The notes under the pieces are model-generated. The model worked only from the letters and a program-made list of their open reading frames with translations, had not been told where the DNA came from and did not search any database. DNA of 64,000 nucleotides from Sphingobacterium prati (GTDB lineage Bacteria > Bacteroidota > Bacteroidia > Sphingobacteriales > Sphingobacteriaceae), in the NCBI RefSeq assembly GCF_013167215.1, contig NZ_JABJWY010000038.1, positions 1 to 64,000 on the forward strand, in the 5' to 3' direction. Each line of letters begins with the position of its first letter. Position 1 is the stretch's first letter. The position numbers and the translations under genes are program-made. Positions 16,577-24,358 of the stretch are shown here, one piece after another.

Positions 16577-17143
16577 ATGGGAAAATACACTTTTTGTGTT
16601 CTGCTGCTGCTGGGATGCTCCATCGCGCAGGCACAGATCACCGATATAACGGTCAATAAAGAGAATTTTGAATCTTCGGGCTTTCCGTTTAAAGGCAAAC
16701 GGGTGTTGCAGGTTGAGCATATTCAGACCGCAAAGGAAGATAATTATATCATTTTTTCAAAAGAGGAACGTGGGGCAGATCCGGATAAACTGTATGCGCA
16801 GCAATTTCAACGAATAGATGGCATGTGGGTGCCAATAGTGGAAGAAATTATTCAGGAAGATGGTATTATTACTTCCGTCTGGGAATCCCGAAAAGCTTTT
16901 TTTGATGCAGACAAAGACGGAAAATTGGATGCGGTGTTTATCTATTCCAGACACCCGAAGGAGAATGTTGAAAAACAGTTGAGCTGTATTGCCCTGATTT
17001 TATATAAAGGGCAGTTTTATCGTTTGCGTGCGGATGCAGATGATGGGTATAATAAAACAACTTACTCAGATAACTATGCTTCCCTACCTGCCGAGGTGAA
17101 AGAAAATGTGGAGCGTTATTGGGAAAACTTGGATAAAAGATAA
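16577..17143 (+). CDS. secreted protein of unknown function
   Basis: The 188-residue product has a clear signal peptide (MGKYTFCVLLLLGCSIAQAQ) and a mature part of about 168 residues. I do not recognise a family. A DADKDGKLDAVFIY segment resembles a calcium-binding loop of the EF-hand/FG-GAP type (Asp at positions 1, 3, 5 and 9). The gene is monocistronic, with a strong terminator downstream. The periplasm or outer membrane surface is the expected location. Confidence 0.65.
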   Translation: MGKYTFCVLLLLGCSIAQAQITDITVNKENFESSGFPFKGKRVLQVEHIQTAKEDNYIIFSKEERGADPDKLYAQQFQRIDGMWVPIVEEIIQEDGIITSVWESRKAFFDADKDGKLDAVFIYSRHPKENVEKQLSCIALILYKGQFYRLRADADDGYNKTTYSDNYASLPAEVKENVERYWENLDKR

Positions 17144-17167
17144 TTTATTATTGTTGGAATTATATTG

Positions 17168-17206
17168 AACAGGGCTGCCCATTTTTTTTTTGATAGCCCT
17201 GTTTTA
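17168..17206 (+). terminator. terminator of the 16577-17143 gene
   Basis: AACAGGGCT and AGCCCTGTT form a 9-bp stem around an 18-nt T-rich loop, followed by TTATTTC. Confidence 0.7.
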
Positions 17207-17301
17207 TTTCATTGTCCATCTGTCTGCAATCCTTCTTCAAAGGGTAAGATTGCTCAGACTGGTTATTGTTGTGGATGTAAACTTTTGATCGCTGGGAGCT
17301 G

Positions 17302-17838
17302 TCATTGAATGGATGCTAATAAATGTTTTTCCTCTTCGTCTTGAGTTTTGCCGATGACATAACGGGTAATGTTCTGATGTTTGAGTTCGTCAATCGTTCG
17401 GATGACATCTTTCGTCCGTGCTTCCTTGCTTGGCTTGATCAGTACGATCATATCCTTCGTATTAGGCAGGGTACTGATCTTTGCATTGAGCTGCGCGACG
17501 ACCTGTGCTAAGGTTGTCTCTATATCGGCTGGTTTTTCAGAAGCAGCAAAAGGTTTCTTAAAATCACCGTGATACCACATAAATTTTCCATCCCCTAAGA
17601 TCAGCGTTGCTGTGCGGTTTTCGTCAATTAGGACCGGAGAATCTACATTTTCTTTCGTTTTGTCTGGCATGGCGATATCCATTGCTGCCGGTTTGTTTAG
17701 GGTGGTGGTTAGCATGAAGAATGTGATCAGAAGAAACGCAAGATCTACCATCGCTGTCAAATCCACTTTTGGAGCCATTTTTCGGCTTCTGATTTTTTTC
17801 TTTCCGGTTTCTTGTGGTTTTTGGTTTAATTCTGCCAT
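17302..17838 (-). CDS. ExbD/TolR-type biopolymer transporter, orphan
   Basis: The 178-residue protein is an ExbD/TolR family member, the periplasmic-facing partner of an ExbB/TolQ proton channel. The cytoplasmic basic stretch GKKKIRSRKMAPKVDLTAMVDLAFLLITFFM leads into the single membrane helix, in which Asp of VDLAFLLITFF matches the essential protonatable residue. The rest is a periplasmic domain with LIKPSKEARTKDVIRTIDE. I chose the ATG at 17838 over an upstream in-frame ATG at 17877. No exbB or tonB gene is adjacent, so its partner is encoded elsewhere. Confidence 0.87.
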   Translation of the reverse strand: MAELNQKPQETGKKKIRSRKMAPKVDLTAMVDLAFLLITFFMLTTTLNKPAAMDIAMPDKTKENVDSPVLIDENRTATLILGDGKFMWYHGDFKKPFAASEKPADIETTLAQVVAQLNAKISTLPNTKDMIVLIKPSKEARTKDVIRTIDELKHQNITRYVIGKTQDEEEKHLLASIQ

Positions 17839-18145
17839 GATTCGTAGCTTTAGGTTATAACTCTTGTTCTTGTTCATGGATATGATGCGCTAGGCGTTCG
17901 GATTCCATAGTTTTTTTATAATGAAGATCGTATTTTATCTTGATTTATTTTAACGCATTTAATTACAGTAGATTAGATGTAGTGGATCGGGGTTATACAT
18001 TTTATGAGATCATGTCTGAAATTGATGTTTTGTTTAAAACTTTGGTCGTATAAAATTCCTATAGTTGATGACGGATATGGATGCCTAGCAAGATCAAATG
18101 TCTATTTTTGGAAATGAAAAGATTAGTAACTTGCCAATAAAAAAT
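17839..18145. other. divergent intergenic region between exbD-like and ogt genes
   Basis: This 307-bp gap holds no supported gene. The right end (18098-18145) is an in-frame upstream extension of the ogt frame that I treat as leader. No clear -7 box or operator was found. Confidence 0.3.
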
Positions 18146-18664
18146 ATGACGACTGATTGTGAATTTGTTTATACAGACATAATATCGCCAGTGGGAAAAA
18201 TGAAGCTTGTCGCTACTGCCCGTGGATTAACTGCGGTATTGTGGGAAGGTGAAGATTACAAACGGACGAAATTGTCTACCCCTGTCAGAGATGATCAAGC
18301 TCCGGTGCTTTTGCTTGCACGGCAACAGCTTTCGGAGTATTTTGATCGAAAGCGAACTGTTTTTGATTTGCCTTTAGACATGCAGGGAACAGCCTTTCAG
18401 CTTGAAGTGTGGGAAGCTCTGTTAACTATCCCTTATGGTCAAACAAAATCCTATGGGGATTTGGCACGCCAACTAGGGGATATAAAAGCTGTGCGTGCAG
18501 TTGGAGGTGCATTGAACAAGAATCCAATATCCATTATTGTACCTTGTCATCGCATCATTGGGAAATCTGGTAAATTAATTGGTTTTGCGGGCGGACTGAA
18601 AAATAAATCGATTCTTATTGACCTGGAAATGAAAGATCGGGCTCCAACGTTGTTTGATTTGTAG
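18146..18664 (+). CDS. ogt: methylated-DNA--protein-cysteine methyltransferase
   Basis: The 172-residue protein is an O6-alkylguanine-DNA alkyltransferase that repairs alkylated DNA by transferring the alkyl group to its own cysteine. The signature IVPCHRIIG carries the acceptor Cys134, preceded by the helix-turn-helix KAVRAVGGALNKNP with the arginine finger. The N-terminal ribonuclease H-like domain starts FVYTDIISPVG. The ATG at 18146 gives a normal length; an upstream ATG at 18098 would add 16 residues. It stands alone, with no ada-type regulator fused or adjacent. Confidence 0.92.
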   Translation: MTTDCEFVYTDIISPVGKMKLVATARGLTAVLWEGEDYKRTKLSTPVRDDQAPVLLLARQQLSEYFDRKRTVFDLPLDMQGTAFQLEVWEALLTIPYGQTKSYGDLARQLGDIKAVRAVGGALNKNPISIIVPCHRIIGKSGKLIGFAGGLKNKSILIDLEMKDRAPTLFDL

Positions 18665-18868
18665 TTAGTCAGCTAACGCTACCATGATCTTAATACCTAT
18701 TGTTTCAGCTTTTACAAGTAGTGGTCCATCACGATGGCGCGCCTCCCAAACCATTGAACCGATGAGATTTCTCGGCATACCTGTTAGCGAATGGTACTGT
18801 AGATATACAGGTGTCCATGATAAAGTTCGCGCCACGGCCACTCTCTGCTTCGAATCGTATTATAATAA

Positions 18869-18900
18869 AAAAAAGCCTTTCATTTCTGAAAGGCTTTTTT
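18869..18900 (-). terminator. terminator of the first tRNA-Ser copy
   Basis: AAAAGCCTTTCA and TGAAAGGCTTTT form a hairpin immediately 3' of the tRNA on the minus strand, with T runs on both sides. The same hairpin is present after the second copy. Confidence 0.75.
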
Positions 18901-18901
18901 G

Positions 18902-18986
18902 CGGAGAGTGAGGGATTCGAACCCCCGAACCTGTGACAGTTAACGGTTTTCAAGACCGCCGCATTCGACCACTCTGCCAACTCTCC
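18902..18986 (-). tRNA. tRNA-Ser(UGA), copy 1
   Basis: On the minus strand the gene starts GGAGAGTTGGCAGAGTGG and closes with ACTCTCC plus a G discriminator, giving a 7-bp acceptor stem. The anticodon arm CGGTCTTGAAAACCG carries anticodon TGA. A long variable arm (GTTAACTGTCAC) marks it as serine. The T arm GGGGGTTCGAATCCCTC is canonical. It is identical in sequence to the copy at 19229-19313. Confidence 0.95.
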
Positions 18987-18990
18987 GCGA

Positions 18991-19021
18991 CAAAAGTAGA
19001 AATTCTAAGCAGATTTACAAA
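18991..19021 (-). promoter_or_regulatory. consensus promoter of tRNA-Ser copy 1
   Basis: On the minus strand, TTTG, 19 bp and TACTTTTG fit TTTG-N19-TAnnTTTG exactly, ending 4 nt before the tRNA 5' end. Confidence 0.75.
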
Positions 19022-19196
19022 ACTTATTTTACATTTTTCTTTGTTTAATAAGCTATTTGGATGGTTTTTTTTGAAAAATTCGCTGGATATCAAGCTTTTA
19101 TTTTGATGTGTTTTTAGAGACTTACACATAAAGAATTCGATTATAGGTTGTGAAATCAGATTTTCTCCCCCCTTTGCTTCGAATCGTACGATAAGG

Positions 19197-19226
19197 AAAA
19201 AGCCTTTCATTTCTGAAAGGCTTTTC
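19197..19226 (-). terminator. terminator of the second tRNA-Ser copy
   Basis: The stem AAAAGCCTTTCA with TGAAAGGCTTTT repeats the hairpin found after copy 1. Confidence 0.72.
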
Positions 19227-19228
19227 TG

Positions 19229-19313
19229 CGGAGAGTGAGGGATTCGAACCCCCGAACCTGTGACAGTTAACGGTTTTCAAGACCGCCGCATTCGACCACT
19301 CTGCCAACTCTCC
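19229..19313 (-). tRNA. tRNA-Ser(UGA), copy 2
   Basis: This is an exact duplicate of the tRNA at 18902-18986: the same acceptor stem, anticodon TGA, long variable arm and T arm. The two genes have separate promoters and terminators, so each can be transcribed on its own. Confidence 0.95.
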
Positions 19314-19317
19314 GCGA

Positions 19318-19348
19318 CAAAAGTAGAAATTCTGTATAGATTTGCAAA
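19318..19348 (-). promoter_or_regulatory. consensus promoter of tRNA-Ser copy 2
   Basis: TTTG, 19 bp and TACTTTTG on the minus strand again fit the consensus exactly. The spacer differs from that of copy 1 at several positions while both boxes are kept, which suggests selection on the promoter. Confidence 0.75.
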
Positions 19349-19406
19349 ACTTATTTTTGCAACAATGTCTTATGGTTTGAAAATGAGCTAGATTATTTTC
19401 AAAATG

Positions 19407-20291
19407 CTATGCCGGAATAATCTCATGGCAGTGCTTTTTAATATTGGCCGCTATTTTATCAATCGGCAGGTCGTCCTGATCTACACCAAAGGGCTCTTCG
19501 ATTGATTCTCCAATCAATTCAAGCGATGCTAATACATAAAGGATAAACGGAACAGCAACAATGACAAAATACCCGATCGAAAAAACATAACCTACTGGTA
19601 GCGTCATTGTATAGAAGATGACGAACTTCTTAATAAATGCACTATAAGCCAATGGAATTGGGGTGTTCTTGATACGCTCACACGCACCACATACGTTGGT
19701 CATCGACACAATCTCTTCGTTGAGTATAATCAATTGATCCCCACTGACAATCCCTTCTTTGTAAAGGTGGTTTATCTTTTGAAAAATCATATTGGAGACT
19801 TGATTTGGCCCATGCTTTTTACTGTCCAAAGATTTAAGCTCAGGATGTTTATTTTCATCAAGCATAAATTTGGTGTAGTCGGACCGCAAATATTCATACA
19901 AGGTTTCTGCAAAAAGCGGAATACTTTTTCGAAAGAAACTGCGGTTGACTTTATCACTATCATCCAGAATCGCGTTGAGTTTATAAGCGAAAGCGCGACT
20001 TACATTGGTCAATGTTCCCCATTGCTTGCGTGCTTCCCACCAGCGATCGTAAGCAGTGTTTGTTCTAAATACCAACAATAGTGAGATCACAAAACCCAAG
20101 AGGTTATGGACAATGGTAATATTCTTCACCCAGCTTCTTTCGTTTAACTTGAGGTATTCTAATTCAAGATAGGCAATAGCCCAAGAATAGAAAGCAATGA
20201 AAACAAGAAAAGGTAACAACTTTTTAAAAGTGTCTGACTTATGTAATTTGAAAGTTGCTGATAGCCAATCTTTAGGGTTGTATACGATCAT
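19407..20291 (-). CDS. bestrophin family ion channel, second paralogue
   Basis: The 294-residue membrane protein is a bestrophin. The first helices follow KLHKSDTFKKLLPFLVFIAF, the signature RTNTAYDRWWEARKQWGTLTN lies near residues 79-99, and the C-terminal IEEPFGVDQDDLPIDKIA matches the bestrophin EPFG element before the acidic patch. It is clearly a paralogue, not a close copy, of the gene at 8268. The ATG at 20291 is used; the TTG two codons earlier lies in the -7 box. Confidence 0.9.
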   Translation of the reverse strand: MIVYNPKDWLSATFKLHKSDTFKKLLPFLVFIAFYSWAIAYLELEYLKLNERSWVKNITIVHNLLGFVISLLLVFRTNTAYDRWWEARKQWGTLTNVSRAFAYKLNAILDDSDKVNRSFFRKSIPLFAETLYEYLRSDYTKFMLDENKHPELKSLDSKKHGPNQVSNMIFQKINHLYKEGIVSGDQLIILNEEIVSMTNVCGACERIKNTPIPLAYSAFIKKFVIFYTMTLPVGYVFSIGYFVIVAVPFILYVLASLELIGESIEEPFGVDQDDLPIDKIAANIKKHCHEIIPA

Positions 20292-20294
20292 ATA

Positions 20295-20302
20295 CAAAAA
20301 TA
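20295..20302 (-). promoter_or_regulatory. -7 box abutting the bestrophin ATG
   Basis: TATTTTTG on the minus strand ends 3 nt before the ATG at 20291. If used, the message would be leaderless. Confidence 0.5.
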
Positions 20303-20358
20303 TAAATTGTTACGAAAACTTTGCGAGTTAATTGTGATTCCCGTAACTTCATCATCGT

Positions 20359-21207
20359 ATGGCGCGACAACAACCAAAACGAGCAAAAGCCGGTCGGAGG
20401 AACCAGCAGTCAAGTCAGACCAAATGGATCTGGATGGTGGCGGTCATGTTGGCGTTCTTTCTATGTCTTGTTGCATGGCACTATAAGGCCGGAATAATGT
20501 ATTACTTCCGTGTGGCAACATCCAAAAATAAGTCCTTAACGAGGGAAGCGAAATACGATATCCGCAATATTGAGATCATGAGTAAGCACGATGATAAGGT
20601 ATTTGGTATTGATGTTTCGACCTATCAGGAAGATATCGACTGGCAAAAAGTGAACACCATCAACGATCAATTTCCTATTGATTTTGTATTTATTCGGGCC
20701 ACGATGGGGGAAAAGGGAGTGGACGATAAGTTTAACCGAAATTGGTCTAAAATCCATAATCGGGCGATCTTACGAGGTGCATACCATTATTTTCGACCAA
20801 ATGAAAATTCGGTTAAGCAAGCTAAAAATTTTATCCGTAAGGTACGGCTCCATCCAGGGGATCTTCCGCCCGTACTGGATATCGAAGAGCATCCAAAACA
20901 ACAATCGATGGACAGCTTAAAAGTGGGATTGAAACGTTGGCTAGAAGAAGTGGAGGGACATTATAAAGTCAAACCAATTCTGTATTCTGGAGACAAATTC
21001 TACAGTGATTTTTTAGAAAAGGAATTCGCAAACTATATCCTCTGGATCGCGAATTATAATTTTTGGATCGAAAACCCTAAAGAACATTGGACATTTTGGC
21101 AATTCTCAGAAAAGGGCTCGGTGACTGGTATACGAGGAAATGTCGATTTAAATATTTATAATGGTAAGATAACGGAATTAGAAAAATTGCTTATTCCCTT
21201 TAAATAG
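20359..21207 (+). CDS. GH25 family lysozyme (N-acetylmuramidase), membrane-anchored
   Basis: The 282-residue protein has a basic N-terminus, one membrane helix (about residues 23-41, WIWMVAVMLAFFLCLVAW) and a GH25 muramidase domain from residue 80. FGIDVSTYQ (Asp85) and PVLDIEE (Asp174, Glu176) are the catalytic signature strands, and GNVDLNIYNG is the usual C-terminal block. It should cleave the beta-1,4 bond of peptidoglycan on the periplasmic side. The rhodanese gene follows after 9 bp, so it heads a three-gene unit. Confidence 0.9.
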   Translation: MARQQPKRAKAGRRNQQSSQTKWIWMVAVMLAFFLCLVAWHYKAGIMYYFRVATSKNKSLTREAKYDIRNIEIMSKHDDKVFGIDVSTYQEDIDWQKVNTINDQFPIDFVFIRATMGEKGVDDKFNRNWSKIHNRAILRGAYHYFRPNENSVKQAKNFIRKVRLHPGDLPPVLDIEEHPKQQSMDSLKVGLKRWLEEVEGHYKVKPILYSGDKFYSDFLEKEFANYILWIANYNFWIENPKEHWTFWQFSEKGSVTGIRGNVDLNIYNGKITELEKLLIPFK

Positions 21208-21216
21208 TAAAATTAG

Positions 21217-21945
21217 ATGAATAGAATTTTAGTGGTCATACTTCTAGGGACCATCTTTATATGGACGGATCCATTGTCCGCTGGTATAGGATTAGGACTG
21301 CAACCGAGAGCATCTTTTTGTAGCGTAGTGGACTTACCATCGCTCTCTCTGAAACAATTTAAAAAGTTGCGCGAGCAGGTGGATGTGATAGTTTTGGATA
21401 CACGATCGGGCGATGAGTTCTTAAAAGGTTTTATTCCAGGGGCGATCAACATTGGTCTTAAAGGACCGTTTGATACTTTTTTGCAGCAGGTCATTCCGGA
21501 TAGAAATCAGAAACTTTTGCTTGTGGTTGAAGAGCAGGATCGTGTGCTCCTGGGTGAACGTCTTGCGCAACTGGGGTATTCGGCAGTAATAGGTGTATTG
21601 GATGGGGGTATAGCACGTTGGAAAGGCCAGGAACCGATGGATTCGGTGGTTAACCTGTCGGCGCAGGAATTTCGAGAAAGATCAGATCTAGGTCATATTG
21701 TAGACATACGGACAGCGAAAGAATTTAATAAAGGACATATTGACAATGCAATGAACATTCCATTGGTAGATTTCGCTAATTTTGGTAATACGCTAGAAAG
21801 AGACAATAGACAGCTCTATGTGCATTGTCAATCAGGTTATCGCAGTGCGGTTGCCGTGTCAATTTTGCGTGCAAAAGGATTTAAAAATGTGTGCAATATT
21901 CAGGGTGGATATAAGGCAATGAAAGATGAAATAAAGGAGAATTAA
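21217..21945 (+). CDS. tandem rhodanese-domain protein, exported
   Basis: The 242-residue protein has a signal-type hydrophobic start (residues 3-20) and two rhodanese domains. In the second, HCQSGYRS supplies the active Cys204 loop. The first domain (LDTRSGDEFLKGFIPGAINI) has VVEEQDR in place of the cysteine loop, so it is probably inactive and structural. Rhodaneses transfer sulfane sulfur. It is followed 2 bp later by thioredoxin, which fits persulfide or disulfide handling, though the thioredoxin itself has no signal peptide. Confidence 0.85.
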   Translation: MNRILVVILLGTIFIWTDPLSAGIGLGLQPRASFCSVVDLPSLSLKQFKKLREQVDVIVLDTRSGDEFLKGFIPGAINIGLKGPFDTFLQQVIPDRNQKLLLVVEEQDRVLLGERLAQLGYSAVIGVLDGGIARWKGQEPMDSVVNLSAQEFRERSDLGHIVDIRTAKEFNKGHIDNAMNIPLVDFANFGNTLERDNRQLYVHCQSGYRSAVAVSILRAKGFKNVCNIQGGYKAMKDEIKEN

Positions 21946-21947
21946 TA

Positions 21948-22244
21948 ATGGCAACTTTTGACCAGATTATTCAATCAAATTCACTGGTTTTAGTGGATTT
22001 TTTTGCAACGTGGTGCGGTCCATGCCAAACAATGGCGCCGGTGTTACAGGATGTAAAGGAATTTTATCAAGAGGATCTTTCCATAATAAAGATCGATGTG
22101 GATAAAAATCCAAAAATCGCTTCCATTTATAAAGTAAGTGGTGTACCTACATTTATATTATTTAAGAATGGTCAACAAGTGTGGCGCCAGAGTGGGATGA
22201 TCCCAAAGATGGAATTACATAAGTTGATAGATCAAGCGAAGTAA
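21948..22244 (+). CDS. thioredoxin
   Basis: The 98-residue protein is a compact thioredoxin. The active site ATWCGPCQTMAP has Cys23 and Cys26, and the cis-proline loop is SGVPTFILF. It has no signal peptide and so is expected in the cytoplasm. It starts 2 bp after the rhodanese stop, so the pair is translationally close, and a strong terminator follows. Confidence 0.93.
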   Translation: MATFDQIIQSNSLVLVDFFATWCGPCQTMAPVLQDVKEFYQEDLSIIKIDVDKNPKIASIYKVSGVPTFILFKNGQQVWRQSGMIPKMELHKLIDQAK

Positions 22245-22253
22245 TCTATAGGC

Positions 22254-22297
22254 AAAAAATAAGGCGTTCAATTTTAATTGAACGCCTTATTTTTTTA
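22254..22297. terminator. bidirectional terminator after thioredoxin
   Basis: AAGGCGTTCAATT and AATTGAACGCCTT form a 13-bp perfect stem with two T in the loop, flanked by A and T runs. It also lies 45 bp past the stop of the small acidic gene on the other strand. Confidence 0.85.
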
Positions 22298-22341
22298 ATG
22301 ATTTTCTGGTTTTAATAGGTAGTGTTATATCGCACTAAATA

Positions 22342-22497
22342 CTAAAACTCATCGTCATCGTCGAAGTCATCTAATCCTTCAATTTCAGGGATTTCGAAAT
22401 CATCGTTATCGAAATCATCATCATCGTCATCAGGTCCATTGAAAGATGCGAATTTTACTTCTTCAAGATCTTCGGTAGCTAATATTGCCGTGTTCAT
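22342..22497 (-). CDS. small acidic protein, 51 residues
   Basis: A minus-strand frame from ATG at 22497 to TAG at 22342 encodes 51 residues with 23 Asp or Glu and one Lys. It begins MNTAILATEDLEEVKFASFN and then runs into D6 and further acidic blocks ending DDDDEF. Real coding is supported by the intact start and stop, the GAT/GAC usage that alternates for Asp rather than forming a pure repeat, and the terminator placed behind it. No function is known to me. It lies upstream-adjacent to none of its neighbours on the same transcript: scpB is 150 bp further 5' on the strand. Confidence 0.7.
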   Translation of the reverse strand: MNTAILATEDLEEVKFASFNGPDDDDDDFDNDDFEIPEIEGLDDFDDDDEF

Positions 22498-22650
22498 AAA
22501 ATAATACTTTATTGTTCCTTATTCAATGTTGTAAAATTAGAGAAGAAAACTATTTTTTAAAACTTTTTTTAAAAAAAATATTGCCCTTTATTTTTCTGTT
22601 AATCAGTATGTTGAATTGTTTTTTGAAAATAAAAATTTATTTTATTTTAT

Positions 22651-23211
22651 TTACTCATTTGTTTCGCCAATTGCGTTGTCTTCCGTGACGATATCTTTTA
22701 GTTGTGGAAGGTCGCGAACACCGTTGATTCCAAAATGATCCATAAACTGTTGGCTGGTGGCATACAAAAGTGGTTTACCAATGGTATCGGCTTTTCCAGC
22801 TATTTTGATTAGTTTCTTTTCCAAAAGTCTTTGGATAGAATAATCACAGCTTACGCCTCTGATCTGTTCAACTTCCAGCTTTGTAATTGGCTGTCTATAG
22901 GCGATAATGGCAAGTGTTTCCAGTGCCGATTGACTGAGTTTACGTTTGTTGTTGTGATTTTGTAATTGCTGTATCGCTTCGTGATAAACTGCTTTGGTCA
23001 GAAACTGGTAGGAATTATTAATGTAACGTAACTCCAAAACATGCTCCTCATCTTTATATTTATTCTCGATCTTTTGAATCAATTCGCGCAGCTCTTCTCG
23101 AGATACTTCAATAGCCAAAGCTTCTTGCAGGATCTGTTTGATATCCGGAAGATCTATACCTTCTGCTGAAGCAAAAATAATTGCTTCAATATTTCTAATG
23201 ACGTCTTTCAA
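22651..23211 (-). CDS. scpB: segregation and condensation protein B
   Basis: The 186-residue protein is ScpB, a subunit of the SMC-ScpA-ScpB condensin complex that compacts and separates chromosomes. It consists of two winged-helix domains: IRNIEAIIFASAEGIDLPDIKQ starts the first, and LSQSALETLAIIAYRQPITKLEVEQIRG is the family signature in the second. The C-terminal tail is acidic, as usual. It lies 9 bp after mqnC, so the two share a transcript. scpA is not adjacent. Confidence 0.95.
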   Translation of the reverse strand: MKDVIRNIEAIIFASAEGIDLPDIKQILQEALAIEVSREELRELIQKIENKYKDEEHVLELRYINNSYQFLTKAVYHEAIQQLQNHNNKRKLSQSALETLAIIAYRQPITKLEVEQIRGVSCDYSIQRLLEKKLIKIAGKADTIGKPLLYATSQQFMDHFGINGVRDLPQLKDIVTEDNAIGETNE

Positions 23212-23220
23212 TGTAGGGTA

Positions 23221-24345
23221 TTAATAATTAATAACTTGTTCGACCATGTGCGCTGGTAACTCTCTGAAATCATACTTTTGTGTCCTTAATTGTGGAGCAA
23301 AGCCTGCTTCCAAAATTGCCTCTTGGATTGATTTAGACGTGAATCGATGGGGAGCACCCGCTGCCGAAACAACATTTTCTTCAATCATAATGGATCCAAA
23401 ATCGTTGGCACCAGCATGTAGGCATAATTGGGCCGTACGTTTTCCAACAGTAAGCCAAGAAGCTTGAATATTTTTGATATTAGGCAGCATGATCCGACTC
23501 AAAGCAATCATACGGATATATTCTTCACCGGTAACGTCATTGGTAATGCCACGAAGCCTTTTCAATAATGTGCCATCATCTTGGAACGGCCAGGGAATGA
23601 AGGCGATAAAGCCATAGGAATCCTTCGGTTTTTCATCTTGTACTTCTCTGATCCAAACCAGATGCTCAAAACGTTCCTCTATGGTTTCAATATGGCCAAA
23701 CATCATCGTAGCCGAAGTAGGCAGATTTATTTTGTGCGCAGCACGCATGACATCAAGCCATTCCTTACCGCCACATTTTCCTTTGGATATCAGACGACGG
23801 ACCCGGTCATTTAGGATTTCAGCTCCAGCTCCGGGTAGGGAATCTAATCCTGCCTCTTTGAGCTGAGTCAATACGTCAATATGGCTCATATTCTCCAATT
23901 TGGAGATATGGGCGATTTCGGGCGGTCCGAGTGAATGTAGTTTTAGCGTAGGATAGAGTTCCTTCAACTGTTTGTATAGATTTTTATAAAATTCAATACC
24001 CAAATCAGGATGGTGTCCCCCCTGTAGCAAGAGCTGATCGCCGCCATATTTAAAGGTTTCTTCGATCTTTTGCTTGTAGCTCTCGATATCAGTGATATAA
24101 CTGTCTTCGTGACCGGGACGTCGGAAGAAATTGCAAAACTTGCAATTTGCAACACAGACGTTAGTCGTATTCACATTCCTGTCAATCTGCCAAGTTACCT
24201 TGCCATGTGGTACTTGTATCTTACGCAATTCATTGGCTACGAAAGTCAAATCAGCTGTAGGTGCATTTTGATATAAAAAAACACCTTCTTCCTTGGAAAG
24301 GAACTCAAATCGGAGCGCCCGTTCTAATAAACTACTTACATTCAT
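23221..24345 (-). CDS. mqnC: cyclic dehypoxanthinyl futalosine synthase
   Basis: The 374-residue radical SAM enzyme catalyses the cyclisation step of the futalosine menaquinone pathway. The cluster motif CVANCKFC has Cys64, Cys68 and Cys71. GGHHPDLGIEFY, PGAGAEILNDRVR and GANDFGSIMIEENVVSAAG are the features that separate MqnC from MqnE. The start is the ATG at 24345; the TTG one codon earlier sits between the ATG and a -7 box. Its presence implies that the organism makes menaquinone by the futalosine route. Confidence 0.93.
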   Translation of the reverse strand: MNVSSLLERALRFEFLSKEEGVFLYQNAPTADLTFVANELRKIQVPHGKVTWQIDRNVNTTNVCVANCKFCNFFRRPGHEDSYITDIESYKQKIEETFKYGGDQLLLQGGHHPDLGIEFYKNLYKQLKELYPTLKLHSLGPPEIAHISKLENMSHIDVLTQLKEAGLDSLPGAGAEILNDRVRRLISKGKCGGKEWLDVMRAAHKINLPTSATMMFGHIETIEERFEHLVWIREVQDEKPKDSYGFIAFIPWPFQDDGTLLKRLRGITNDVTGEEYIRMIALSRIMLPNIKNIQASWLTVGKRTAQLCLHAGANDFGSIMIEENVVSAAGAPHRFTSKSIQEAILEAGFAPQLRTQKYDFRELPAHMVEQVINY

Positions 24346-24350
24346 CAAAA

Positions 24351-24358
24351 CAAATATA
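24351..24358 (-). promoter_or_regulatory. -7 box of mqnC-scpB, abutting the ATG
   Basis: TATATTTG on the minus strand ends 5 nt before the mqnC ATG. It would give a leaderless or nearly leaderless mqnC-scpB transcript. Confidence 0.55.

Larger units (their letters stand above)
18847..19371. repeat. tandem duplication carrying tRNA-Ser, its promoter and terminator
   Basis: Two units about 327 bp apart each contain, in order on the plus strand, GCTTCGAATCGTA, the terminator hairpin, the identical 85-nt tRNA and the promoter with flanking GCGACAAAAGTAGAAATTCT. The copies differ only outside these functional parts. The interval between them (19030-19170) holds no gene. Confidence 0.8.

Noticed and set aside
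18729..19307. Plus and minus frames translating the two tRNA-Ser genes
   Set aside because: They are translations of tRNA genes and their terminators; the two copies only look like a conserved small protein family.
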